Source of the DNA: Candidatus Siliceabacter maunaloa | Lineage (GTDB): Bacteria > Actinomycetota > Thermoleophilia > Solirubrobacterales > Solirubrobacteraceae | Reading direction: 5' to 3' | DNA: 59,406 nucleotides | Assembly (NCBI GenBank): GCA_024330185.1 | Contig: JANDLV010000024.1 | Coordinates: 1-59,406, forward strand | In this document: piece by piece, positions 33,708 to 41,932 of the stretch | Position numbering within the stretch: position 1 is the stretch's first letter | How the letters are laid out: the number at the start of each line of letters is the position of its first letter | Position numbers and translations under genes: made by a program | The notes under the pieces: model-generated | What the model was told of the DNA's origin: nothing | What the model saw: the letters and a program-made list of their open reading frames with translations, nothing else | Database searches by the model: none

Positions 33708-34012
33708 TCAGCCTGCCCGTCGTGCTCGTCGTCGCCGGCCTTATGTTCGCCATCGGCCTCTACGGCGTGCTGGGCCAGACCAACGCGATAATGGTGATCA
33801 TGGGCGTCGAGCTGATGCTCGGCGCGGCCATGCTCAACGTCGTCGGGTTCGTCGCCTACGCGCACCCCGACGCCGCGAGCGGCGCGTTCCTGGTGCTCAT
33901 CACCATGACCCTCATGGCCGTGGAGGCGGCGGTGGGCTTCGCCCTCGTGGTCGCCGCCTTCCGCCACAGCCGCACGGCGGAGATCGACGACCTCACGGAG
34001 CTGGAGGGCTAG
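33704..34012 (+). CDS. nuoK: NADH-quinone oxidoreductase subunit K-like
   Basis: A 102-aa three-helix protein of the NuoK/MrpC family: IMVIMGVELMLGAAMLN in helix 2 includes the conserved Glu, and LMAVEAAVGFALVVAAF in helix 3 includes the second. GTG start at 33704 overlaps nuoJ's stop (GTGA). Confidence 0.88.
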   Translation: MISLPVVLVVAGLMFAIGLYGVLGQTNAIMVIMGVELMLGAAMLNVVGFVAYAHPDAASGAFLVLITMTLMAVEAAVGFALVVAAFRHSRTAEIDDLTELEG

Positions 34013-34058
34013 TGGCCGCCCCCGCAACCATGGCACGCGCTTCCGGAGACGACCACTG

Positions 34059-36011
34059 ATGGCCGCGTGGCTGTGGCTGACCGTGGCCCTGCCCGCGGCC
34101 GCGGCGGCGCTGGTCGCGCTCGCGCCGCGTGCCGCCGTCCGGCCCCTCGCGGCGGCCGGCGCCGCGCTGGCCGCGCTCCCCGCCGTGGTGCTGCTGGTCG
34201 GCGCGGCGGGCGGCGAGCGCGCGGTCACGAACGTACGCTGGCTGGACGACGGAGCGCTCGCCGTCGGGCTGCGCCTCGACGGCCTGTCGGCGGCCATGGC
34301 CGCGACGGTGGCGCTCGCCGGGCTGGCCGTCGTCGTCTACGCGACGGGGTACTTCGCGCAGGAGCCGCGCGCCCGCTCGGCGCTCGCCGGCCTGCTGGCC
34401 TTCCTGGCCGCCATGCAGGGCCTCGTCCTGGCCGACGGGCTGCTCACGCTGCTGGTCTTCTGGGAGGCCGTGGGCGCGCTGTCCGCGCGGCTCATCGCCT
34501 TCAACCGTGACGACGCCGCCGCGCCGGGCGGCGCGGTGCGCGCCTTCCTCACCACGCGGGCCGCCGATGTCGGGCTGTACCTCGCGGTGCTGGCGCTGTT
34601 CGCCGCCTCGGGAAGCCTGGCCTTCGAGCAGGAGCGCCCGGAGGGAGCGCTGGGCGCGCTGGTCGGCCTGGGCCTGGTGCTGGCGGCCATGGGCAAGAGC
34701 GCGCAGGCGCCGCTGCAGACGTGGCTGACCGGCGCGATGGCCGGCCCGACCCCCGTGTCGGCGCTGCTGCACTCGGCCACGATGGTCGCGGCCGGCGTGT
34801 ACCTGCTGGTGCGCAGCGACGCGCTGCTGGCCGGCTGGCCGCTGGAGATCGCCGGCTGGGTGGGCGGGCTGACCGCCGTCGCCGGCGCGGCGATCGCCCT
34901 GGCCCAGGACGACCTCAAGCGGGTGCTGGCCGGCTCGACCTCCAGCCAGCTCGGGCTGATGTTCGTCGGCGCCGCGGTGGGCGGGCCGGCGGTGGCGGTC
35001 TTCCACTTGATCGCCCACGCGGCGGGCAAGGCGTGCCTGTTCCTCGCCGCGGGCCTCTTCCAGCACGAGCGGGGCACGACGGCGCTGGACGGGCTGGCCG
35101 GCGCGGGCCGCGAGGACCGCTCCACGATGGCCGCGTTCGTCGTCGGCGCCGCCTCCATCGCCGCCGTTCCGCCGCTGGCCGCCTTCTGGAGCAAGGAGTC
35201 GATCCTGGTCGCCGCCGAGGGTCACGCCGCGTGGCTCGCGCTCGCCCTCGTCGCCTCGGCGGGCAGCGCCGCGTACCTGCTGCGCCCCGCGCTCGTGCTG
35301 TGGGGGCGAGGCCCGCGAGCGGACGGCACACGCGCCGCCCCGATCGCCGGCGTGCGCCCCGGAGAACCCGCTGCGTCCGCCCGCCGCTCGTCGGGTCGCC
35401 CCGCAATGCTCGCCGGCGCCGGCGCCCTCGCTGCGCTCTCCCTGGTGCTCGGCGCGACCGGCGGGCCGCTGGCCGACCTGCTGGGCGCACCCGCGCCCGA
35501 GGCCTCGCTGCTCACCGCCCTCCTCTCGCTGGCGATGCTCGCCCTCGGCATCGGCGCCGTACTCGTCGGCCCGCGCGTCCCGCAGGCGCTGTGCACCGCG
35601 GCCGCGCAGCAGCTCTACACGAACGACGCCCTCCGGCGGCTCGTACAGCGTCCCGTCCTCGTACTGGCCGCGGTGGCCGACACCGGTGACCGGCGCGGAC
35701 TGGACGCGGCCGTCGACGGCGCGGCGCGGGGCGGCTTGGCGTTCGCCCGTGTGATGGACGCCGGCGACCGGCGGGGGCTGGAGACCGCCGTCGACGGCGC
35801 CGCGCGCGGCGGCCTGGCTCTCGCCCGAGCGAGCGACGTGGTCGAGCGCCGCGGCGTCGACGCGCTGGTCGACGGGCTCGCACGCGCCACCGGGCGCGGT
35901 GGGGCCCGCCTGCGCCGCCTGCAGACCGGGCGCATGTACGAGTACCTGCGCGACACCATGCTCGGCGCGACAGCGGTGGGCTTCATCCTCGTCCTCACGG
36001 CGCTGACGTGA
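34059..36011 (+). CDS. nuoL: NADH-quinone oxidoreductase subunit L-like
   Basis: A 650-aa antiporter-like subunit with many membrane helices. The functional Glu (VFWEAVGALSARLI) and Lys (LAAMGKSAQAPLQTWL) are present, then GPTPVSALLHSATMVAAGVYL. The C-terminal lateral helix contains three tandem 26-residue units (541-618). It ends RRLQTGRMYEYLRDTMLGA, the usual NuoL anchor helix. A 46-bp gap before it is the longest in the operon. Confidence 0.9.
   Translation: MAAWLWLTVALPAAAAALVALAPRAAVRPLAAAGAALAALPAVVLLVGAAGGERAVTNVRWLDDGALAVGLRLDGLSAAMAATVALAGLAVVVYATGYFAQEPRARSALAGLLAFLAAMQGLVLADGLLTLLVFWEAVGALSARLIAFNRDDAAAPGGAVRAFLTTRAADVGLYLAVLALFAASGSLAFEQERPEGALGALVGLGLVLAAMGKSAQAPLQTWLTGAMAGPTPVSALLHSATMVAAGVYLLVRSDALLAGWPLEIAGWVGGLTAVAGAAIALAQDDLKRVLAGSTSSQLGLMFVGAAVGGPAVAVFHLIAHAAGKACLFLAAGLFQHERGTTALDGLAGAGREDRSTMAAFVVGAASIAAVPPLAAFWSKESILVAAEGHAAWLALALVASAGSAAYLLRPALVLWGRGPRADGTRAAPIAGVRPGEPAASARRSSGRPAMLAGAGALAALSLVLGATGGPLADLLGAPAPEASLLTALLSLAMLALGIGAVLVGPRVPQALCTAAAQQLYTNDALRRLVQRPVLVLAAVADTGDRRGLDAAVDGAARGGLAFARVMDAGDRRGLETAVDGAARGGLALARASDVVERRGVDALVDGLARATGRGGARLRRLQTGRMYEYLRDTMLGATAVGFILVLTALT
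35679..35912 (+). repeat. Three tandem 78-bp units in nuoL
   Basis: Units begin at 35679, 35757 and 35835, each 26 codons. The first two are nearly identical in protein (DTGDRRGLDAAVDGAARGG and DAGDRRGLETAVDGAARGG); the third (DVVERRGVDALVDGLAR) is diverged and leads into the ordinary NuoL sequence. The two extra units lengthen the lateral amphipathic helix. Confidence 0.85.
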
Positions 36012-37498
36012 CCGTGCCCTGGCTGAGCGTCGCCGTCGCCGTCCCGCTCCTGGGCGCCGCCCTGGCCGCCCTCCTGCCCGCGCGCCTGACCGCCGCCCCG
36101 CGGCTGATCGCCCTGGGCTGCGCCGCCGTGTCGGCGCTGGCCGTCGCGGCGACCTGGGTGCGCTTCGACGGCGGTCAGGGCATGCAGCTCGTCGAGGAGG
36201 TCGAGTGGATCCCCGCCCTGGACGTCGCCTGGCGCCTGGGCGTGGACGGCATGTCGCTGGCCATGGCCGCGCTCACCGTGGTCCTCTTCGCCGTGACCAT
36301 CGCCTACGGCGTGGGCCCGCGCCCGATGACCCGCGCCGCCGCGGCCCTGCTGCTCCTGCTGGAGGCCGCGTGCCTGGCCTTCTTCCTGGCCCAGGACTTC
36401 ATCCTCTTCTACGTCGCCTTCGACCTGACGCTCGTGGCCATGTACTTCCTCATCGCGCTGTGGGGGGAGGCCAACCGCCGCTATGCCGCGCTCAAGTTCT
36501 TCCTCTACACGCTGATCGGCTCGCTGCCGGTGCTGCTGGGGATCATCGCCCTTTACCTGACCAGCGAGCCCAACACGTTCGACATGACCGTGCTGGCCGC
36601 CGACCCGGCGGTGCGCGGCGCGGGTACCGGTGCCACGCTGATCTGGCTGGCCTTCTTCGTCGGCTTCGCCATCAAGACGCCGATCGTCCCCTTCCACACC
36701 TGGCTGCCCGCGGCGCACGTCGAGGCGCCCACCGCCGGCTCGGTGCTGCTGGCTGGCGTGCTGCTCAAGCTCGGCACCTACGGCCTGGTGCGCGTGAACC
36801 TCCAGATGCTGCCCGACGCCTTCGCGCGCTACGCGCTCCCGGTCGCGCTGCTGGGGCTGGTGAGCGTTGTGTTCGGCGCGCTCGTCGCCCTGGCCCAGCG
36901 TGACCTCAAGCGCCTGGTGGCCTACACCTCGATCAACCACATGGGCTACGTGGTCATCGGCGTTGCGGCGGCAGCGGCGGCCGGCGGAGCGAGCCGCGCT
37001 GGAGAGCTGGCCGTCGACGGCGCGGTGTTCCAGATGGTCGCCCACGGCGTGGTCACCGCCGCGCTGTTCTTCCTGGCCGGCTTCATCGCGAGCCGCGCGG
37101 GCACCCGCGACCTCGACGAGCTCTCTGGCCTGATGCGCCCGATGCCCGTCTACGGCACGCTGGCCGCGCTGGCCTTCTTCGCCTCCCTGGGCCTGCCCGG
37201 GCTGGCGCAGTTCCCGGGCGAACTGCAGATCTTCCTCGGCGCGTTCGCGGTCTGGCCCGCCGTGGCGGCGCTCGCGGTGCTGGGCCTCGTGGTCAGCGCC
37301 GCGCTGTTCCTGCGCGCCCTCCAGCGTGCGTTCCTGGGGGAGCCCGCCGAGCGCTGGGCCCGCCTTCCTGATCTTCACGCGCGCGAGCTGGTCGCGCTCG
37401 TGCCGCTCATGGTCCTCACGGTCGCGCTGGGCGTCTACCCACCGCTGGTGCTCGACCTGATCGACAGCACCGCATGGCTGGCCGGGGCGGGTCCGTGA
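36008..37498 (+). CDS. nuoM: NADH-quinone oxidoreductase subunit M-like
   Basis: A 496-aa antiporter-like subunit: FDLTLVAMYFLIALWG (Asp where the usual helix-5 residue is Glu), the segment GFAIKTPIVPFHTWLPAAHVEAPTAGSV with its Lys, and INHMGYVVIG. GTG start overlaps nuoL's stop (GTGA). About 14 membrane helices. Family assignment is secure; pumping competence with the Glu-to-Asp change is uncertain. Confidence 0.9.
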   Translation: MTVPWLSVAVAVPLLGAALAALLPARLTAAPRLIALGCAAVSALAVAATWVRFDGGQGMQLVEEVEWIPALDVAWRLGVDGMSLAMAALTVVLFAVTIAYGVGPRPMTRAAAALLLLLEAACLAFFLAQDFILFYVAFDLTLVAMYFLIALWGEANRRYAALKFFLYTLIGSLPVLLGIIALYLTSEPNTFDMTVLAADPAVRGAGTGATLIWLAFFVGFAIKTPIVPFHTWLPAAHVEAPTAGSVLLAGVLLKLGTYGLVRVNLQMLPDAFARYALPVALLGLVSVVFGALVALAQRDLKRLVAYTSINHMGYVVIGVAAAAAAGGASRAGELAVDGAVFQMVAHGVVTAALFFLAGFIASRAGTRDLDELSGLMRPMPVYGTLAALAFFASLGLPGLAQFPGELQIFLGAFAVWPAVAALAVLGLVVSAALFLRALQRAFLGEPAERWARLPDLHARELVALVPLMVLTVALGVYPPLVLDLIDSTAWLAGAGP

Positions 37499-38994
37499 GG
37501 TCGGCGGAAGCCCAGCGCATGCTGGCCGAGACGAAGGCGATGGAGGAGCGCATGCTCGCCGAGCTCCCCTGGCTGGCGCCCATCGGCGCCCTGGTCCTGG
37601 CCGCGGTGATCGGTGTCGTGCTGGCGCTCGCGCTTCCGCGCGGGCGCCAGGGGCTGGCCGGGGCCTGGGTGGCGGGCAGCCACCTGGCCGCCGCCGCGCT
37701 GGCCGCTGCCGTATGGCTGGATCGCGGGCTGATGCGCGTGATGGAGGGCACCGTGGTGGTGGACGGCCTGGCCCTGGCCACCACCGGCCTGCTCGGGGTG
37801 GCCGGCGCCGTGTGCGTGGCCATGGCCCGCCCGGTCGTCGCGGGGACCGACCGCGAAGGCGAGTTCTACGCCGTCCTGGCCGCGACCACCCTGGCCGCCG
37901 CCGTACTGGCCCACGCCGCCGACGTCGCGCTGATCGCCATCGCGCTGGGCCTGCTCAGCCTCGGCTCCTTCATCCTCACCGGCTACCTGCGCGGCGCGCG
38001 GCGGGCCAACGAGGCCTCGCTGAAGTACTACATCTACGGCACCGTCGCGGGGGCCACGATGGTCTACGGCTTCTCGTGGTGGTTCGGGCTGGCCGGCGGC
38101 ACCGGCCTGCGCACGATCGGAGAGGGCCTCGCGCAGGCGCCGACCGGCGCGGTCGTGGCCTCCACCGCACTGGTGGTCGTGGGCCTGGGCTACAAGGCCG
38201 CGCTGGTGCCCTTCCACTTCTGGACGCCCGACGTCTACGACGGCGCCCCGGTGCCCGTGGCCGCCTACCTGTCCGTCCTGCCCAAGATCGCCGGGCTTGT
38301 CGCGCTCGCGCGGGTGCTGCCGGCCGCGCTGCCCGGCGACCTCGCCGGCTGGACGACGGCCATGGCCGTCGTGGCGGCGATCACGATGACCGTGGGCACG
38401 CTGGCGGCCATCGGACAGACCAGCGTGGTGCGCCTGCTGGCCTACTCCTCCATCGCCCAGTCGGGCTTCCTGCTCATGGGCGTCGCGGCGCTCGAGGGCT
38501 CCGACCGCGCCCTCCCGGCGCTGCTCTTCTACGCCGTCGCGTACGCCGCGGCCAACCTCGCCGCCTTCGCCGTCGTGCTGGCCGTCCAGCGCGAGCGCGG
38601 CTCGGTCGACGTCAGCGCCTTCGCCGGCCTCGGGCGCTCCCACCCGTGGTGGACCGCCGCCCTCGTCCTCTCCCTGCTCAGCCTCTTCGGCCTCCCGCCG
38701 CTGGCCGGCTTCGTGGCCAAGCTCGAGGTCTTCAGCGCCGCCATCGACGCCGGCCAGGCCTGGCTCGCGGTCGTCGGCATCGCCATGACGGTCGTCTCGC
38801 TGTATCCCTACCTACGGGTGATCGCGCCCGCCGTGCTCGCGCCCGCGGGCGGGCCTGCGCAGGCGCCGCGCACGCCGCGCCCGGGCCTCGCGCTGGCCGC
38901 TGCGCTGGGCGTCACCGCCGTGGCCACCGTCGTCGTGGGCGTCGGCGCCGAGCCGTTCCTCAGCCTCGCCGACGAGGCGCGGGCGATGCGCTGA
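37495..38994 (+). CDS. nuoN: NADH-quinone oxidoreductase subunit N-like
   Basis: A 499-aa antiporter-like subunit, last gene of the operon. Family segments: SLKYYIYGTVAGATMVYG, GLGYKAALVPFHFWTPDVYDG and SSIAQSGFLLMG. By eye, the helix-5 Glu expected in antiporter-like subunits is not at the aligned spot (IALGLLSLGSF), although the Lys is present. GTG start overlaps nuoM's stop. A piece of this gene recurs as a relic at 39949-40034. Confidence 0.88.
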   Translation: MRSAEAQRMLAETKAMEERMLAELPWLAPIGALVLAAVIGVVLALALPRGRQGLAGAWVAGSHLAAAALAAAVWLDRGLMRVMEGTVVVDGLALATTGLLGVAGAVCVAMARPVVAGTDREGEFYAVLAATTLAAAVLAHAADVALIAIALGLLSLGSFILTGYLRGARRANEASLKYYIYGTVAGATMVYGFSWWFGLAGGTGLRTIGEGLAQAPTGAVVASTALVVVGLGYKAALVPFHFWTPDVYDGAPVPVAAYLSVLPKIAGLVALARVLPAALPGDLAGWTTAMAVVAAITMTVGTLAAIGQTSVVRLLAYSSIAQSGFLLMGVAALEGSDRALPALLFYAVAYAAANLAAFAVVLAVQRERGSVDVSAFAGLGRSHPWWTAALVLSLLSLFGLPPLAGFVAKLEVFSAAIDAGQAWLAVVGIAMTVVSLYPYLRVIAPAVLAPAGGPAQAPRTPRPGLALAAALGVTAVATVVVGVGAEPFLSLADEARAMR

Positions 38995-39030
38995 GCGGCG
39001 TGCGCGGGCGATCCGGGCGCCACCGCCCGA

Positions 39031-39075
39031 CGTTCGAAGGATTCGACACGCTCAGAGGGGTCGATGCTTCGAACG
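39031..39075. terminator. Hairpin after nuo operon
   Basis: CGTTCGAAG (39031-39039) pairs perfectly with CTTCGAACG (39067-39075) around a 27-base loop, 37 bp after nuoN. Probably ends the nuo transcript, and faces the convergent gene at 39118. Confidence 0.5.
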
Positions 39076-39117
39076 CGGCCCGGCTCCGAAGGATGTCGCC
39101 GCCGAGTGCCTGCTGAT

Positions 39118-39621
39118 CTACGAGCGCGTCTCCGCGAGGATCATCCCCCAGTCGTCGCGAATCGGCTCCACGCTGAGCTCCTCGAAAGCGAGCAGCAGGA
39201 TGTCCTGAAGCGCAATGACGCCGGTCGGGACGTGGACCTTGGGCAGCCAGCGTTCGCCCACGCGAACCTCGACGCCGACATGGAGATGCGGTGTCCGTAC
39301 GGGGCTAGGACCAACCGGGTGCCAGTGGAAGGACAGGAGCTCGGTGTCTTCCTGAGCGAGGACGTAGAAGTAAGCCAAGACGCGGGGTGTCCATCCCTTT
39401 GCCTCCTCGACGACCGTGAACTGCCCGGCAACCGAGATGGCGAGGGGCGTTGGTCCACGGAGCGAGACGGCGTTGCCGTCGTTGAGAACGACCGCCCGTG
39501 GCTGGGTTGCCGCCAGATGCGCGCCTCCGCTGACGACGTGCGAGCGGGCGACGCACGAGAGCGCCCGCGCGACCATCGCCCGGTGACGCTCGGCTGCTTC
39601 ATCCGGGCTACTGGCCGGCAA
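39118..39621 (-). CDS. Hypothetical protein, paired with a 65-aa protein
   Basis: A protein of up to 167 aa (TTG at 39621; 152 aa from ATG 39576). Mixed alpha/beta composition with TPHLHVGVEVRVG, then LPKVHVPTGVIALQDILLLAFEEL. The repeated His-x-His pattern is noticeable. I do not recognise the family. It overlaps the upstream 65-aa gene by 14 bp, a toxin-antitoxin-like arrangement, though nothing proves that role. GC content is lower than in the nuo genes. Confidence 0.55.
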   Translation of the reverse strand: MPASSPDEAAERHRAMVARALSCVARSHVVSGGAHLAATQPRAVVLNDGNAVSLRGPTPLAISVAGQFTVVEEAKGWTPRVLAYFYVLAQEDTELLSFHWHPVGPSPVRTPHLHVGVEVRVGERWLPKVHVPTGVIALQDILLLAFEELSVEPIRDDWGMILAETRS

Positions 39622-39805
39622 GGGGCAGCAGCATGGCCACGCGCATCACGTCCGGACGGGCGTCTGGGTCAAGCTCGCCCGCCACCCAGCGTCCCGCGAA
39701 CTCGGCCCCGCTCATCTGCAGATAGCGGCGCGCTTGCTCGTCTAGGAGTTGTCGCCCCTCTTCGACTGAGAGGGCGCGGTCGTCGACGTCTGGTTCGGTG
39801 GCCAC
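39608..39805 (-). CDS. Small hypothetical protein, first gene of a pair
   Basis: A 65-aa acidic/helical protein, GTG start: SVEEGRQLLDEQARRYLQMSGAEFAGRWVAGELD. The segment resembles small antitoxin-like or hypothetical proteins in actinobacteria. It is encoded immediately before and overlapping the 39118-39621 gene. Function unknown. Confidence 0.55.
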   Translation of the reverse strand: MATEPDVDDRALSVEEGRQLLDEQARRYLQMSGAEFAGRWVAGELDPDARPDVMRVAMLLPLAGQ

Positions 39806-39948
39806 GTCTCCGGCAATGTTACCCAGGAGACGTCGTTGTCTTGGGGCGAGCGCCCCGGGGGTTCTTGCGCAGATGGAACGCGGCGGAGAAGTCGCTCATC
39901 GCCGGTGCTGCGGCGGTGCATGTACTGCATCGTTGTCTGGAGGTCGGC

Positions 39949-40034
39949 GGCCTGGGGCGCGCGCACCCGTGGTGGACCGCCGCCGCTGGCCGGCTTCGTC
40001 GCCAGGCTCGAGGTCTTCAGCGCCGCGATCGCCG
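39949..40034 (+). pseudogene. Relic of nuoN with internal 38-bp deletion
   Basis: Bases 39949-40034 match nuoN 38626-38749 closely (GTGGTGGACCGCC and GAGGTCTTCAGCGCCG are identical) except that about 38 bp are missing at a GCCGCC/GCCGCTG microhomology. The frame is broken and no start or stop belongs to it. It is a duplication remnant just upstream of the MurG-like gene. Confidence 0.8.
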
Positions 40035-40080
40035 CACGAGCGGGGGCGCCCGCGTGCGCCCGCCGCCGCGAGGCCGGCCT

Positions 40081-41145
40081 ATGGTGTCCGCGATGACGGA
40101 CGCGGACCACCTGACGCGAGTCATCGTCACCGGCGGGGGCAGCGGGGGCCACGCGATGCCTGCACTCGCAGCCATCACGCGCTTGCTGGCCGAGCCGGCG
40201 GTCGAGGTTGAGTACATCGGAAGCACGACCGGCATCGAGCGGGCGGTCGCACGCGGCGCAGGCGTTCCTTTCCACGCGGTGCGCACCGGGAAGCTGCGAC
40301 GGGCGCGGCGGTGGTACGGCGTGCTCTCACGGCGCAACGCGGCCGACGTGCTGGAGGTGGTGCGCGGGACCGTTGAGAGCTTCGCGCTTCTGGGCCGCCT
40401 GCGACCGTCGGTCGTCCTCGCCACGGGCGGGTTCGTGACGGTTCCCGTGGCGTGGGCCGCGTGCTTGCGACGGATTCCTGTGGTGATCCACGAGCAGACG
40501 CTCCGGCTCGGTCTCGCGAATCGTCTGTGTGCCCCCGCGGCGACGGGTATCGTCCTGTCGACGCCGCTGTCGTATGACGCGCTACGCCCGCGATGGCGCA
40601 GCAAAGCGACGGTGACCGGCAACCCGGTACGAACCGGCGTGCTGAAGGGCGTGCGGTCGCGCGCGGTTGACCGGTTCGCCTTGGCGCCCGATCTGCCAAC
40701 CATCCTCGTCACCGGGGGAGCGCTCGGAGCCATGGGCGATGCGTACGCGATCGCCTCCCTCGTCGTCAGCCGCAGTGGTGCTGGTACCACCAACGAGCTC
40801 GCCGCGACCGGACGACCGGCGCTGCTGGTTCCGCTCGTCCCCACGGGCGGCGACGAGCAATGCCGGATCGCGCGCAGCTTCGCGGCGGCGGGTGCGGCGC
40901 TCGTCGTCCAAGACGACGCCTTCAGCGGCACGCGGCTGGTCGCGGAGACGCGGCAGCTGCTCGCCGCCCCTGACCGCCTCGCCGCGATGGGGACTGCCGC
41001 AGCGTCGCTTGCCCCCGGCGACGCAGCCGGCGCGCTGGCGGATCTGGTGCTGAGGACTGCGCGCCGCACGCAAGCTGTCCACTCGCCCGGGGATGACGAG
41101 CGCCGAACCCTGTCGGCGCCACAGTCGAGGTGCTATGGCGATTGA
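40081..41145 (+). CDS. MurG-like UDP-GlcNAc transferase, internally shortened
   Basis: A glycosyltransferase of the MurG type, 354 aa from ATG 40081 (350 from 40093). N-domain: VTGGGSGGHAMPAL, VLATGGFVTVPVAWA, HEQTLRLGLANRL. C-domain: VTGNPVRTG, TILVTGGALGA, then directly MGDAYAIASLVVSRSGAGTTNELAATGRPALLVPL. Ordinary MurG has some 55-65 residues between the last two motifs, so part of the C-domain is missing in frame. The last 30 residues (after LVLRTARR) are atypical. It stands alone, outside a mur cluster. Probably a decaying or diverged paralogue. Confidence 0.7.
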   Translation: MVSAMTDADHLTRVIVTGGGSGGHAMPALAAITRLLAEPAVEVEYIGSTTGIERAVARGAGVPFHAVRTGKLRRARRWYGVLSRRNAADVLEVVRGTVESFALLGRLRPSVVLATGGFVTVPVAWAACLRRIPVVIHEQTLRLGLANRLCAPAATGIVLSTPLSYDALRPRWRSKATVTGNPVRTGVLKGVRSRAVDRFALAPDLPTILVTGGALGAMGDAYAIASLVVSRSGAGTTNELAATGRPALLVPLVPTGGDEQCRIARSFAAAGAALVVQDDAFSGTRLVAETRQLLAAPDRLAAMGTAAASLAPGDAAGALADLVLRTARRTQAVHSPGDDERRTLSAPQSRCYGD

Positions 41146-41307
41146 CGTGATCGAGGATACGAGCTTCGCGATCATCAGGGACTCGATGCTCTGGCCGCTC
41201 CAAGGAAACCCAGCTCGGGTGGGGGCTCATCGGCCGTCCCATAGAGGCATACGTACAGGTCGCGCCGCCGGTGCCCGAACCTGCCGAGACCACCGCTAGA
41301 TGGGCCA

Positions 41308-41745
41308 CTAGGTTTCTGGGTCTGCGGTGAGAAGCTCGAGTCGTGGAGCCGCGATGAAGACGCCGTCGTGAGAGACGAGCGGCAGGCCGAGCCGGATCGC
41401 GGCCGCCGCGATCCACCGGTCGCCGTCGTGAGCCTTGCTCCCCAGCGGGTGTCCGATCTGCTGGCACCCGTGGCGGAGCTCGGCGCACACGCTGACCATC
41501 TCGTCGTCGGGCTGGATGACGGCCAGTGCGGCGAGCCGCCGTTCCAGTCGCTGGCGTCGGAGCTCGCCCCAACCAGCACGCAGCGCGCCGTAGCGCAGCT
41601 CCATCACGGTCTGGAAAGCGAGCAGCACCGGTCTGGAGTCGATTAGGGCCCGGTAACGGTCAGCAACTGGATTGGCGCGCTCGTCGAACAGCCAGCTGAT
41701 CACCATCGTGTCGACGACCACGCCCACGGGGCGGGCGCCGGTCAT
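41308..41745 (-). CDS. PIN-domain ribonuclease toxin (VapC-like)
   Basis: A 145-aa PIN nuclease. Acidic residues at the expected places: VVDTMVISWLF near the N-terminus, TVMELRYGAL in the middle and HDGDRWIAAAAIRLGLPLVSHD at the end. It should cleave RNA unless bound by its antitoxin, encoded just upstream with an ATGA overlap. Confidence 0.85.
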   Translation of the reverse strand: MTGARPVGVVVDTMVISWLFDERANPVADRYRALIDSRPVLLAFQTVMELRYGALRAGWGELRRQRLERRLAALAVIQPDDEMVSVCAELRHGCQQIGHPLGSKAHDGDRWIAAAAIRLGLPLVSHDGVFIAAPRLELLTADPET

Positions 41746-41903
41746 GCCTCGGCCAGCGCCTCCTGAAACGCCGTCCAGTCATCGTGCGTCAGGTCCTCGA
41801 TGACAAGACGCTCACGGGGTGGAAGCGGCTGGGCGCGCCGCAGAGCCTCATCGGGCGGATAGACCCGCACCGTCGGCTCATCCGGCTGCTCAGCGATAGA
41901 CAC
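41742..41903 (-). CDS. Antitoxin partner of PIN toxin
   Basis: A 53-aa protein from the GTG at 41903: acidic, Pro-rich start (QPDEPTVRVYPPDEALRRAQPLPPRERL) and a C-terminal WTAFQEALAEA helix. No DNA-binding ribbon is obvious, so it is classed by position only: same strand, overlapping the toxin start by 4 bp. Confidence 0.65.
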   Translation of the reverse strand: MSIAEQPDEPTVRVYPPDEALRRAQPLPPRERLVIEDLTHDDWTAFQEALAEA

Positions 41904-41932
41904 GCTCTCAGTCTATGCACTGCCGCACAGGT

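Noticed and set aside
41146-41307. Possible small gene after the MurG-like gene
   Set aside because: No coding pattern or start with a ribosome site; probably degraded sequence.
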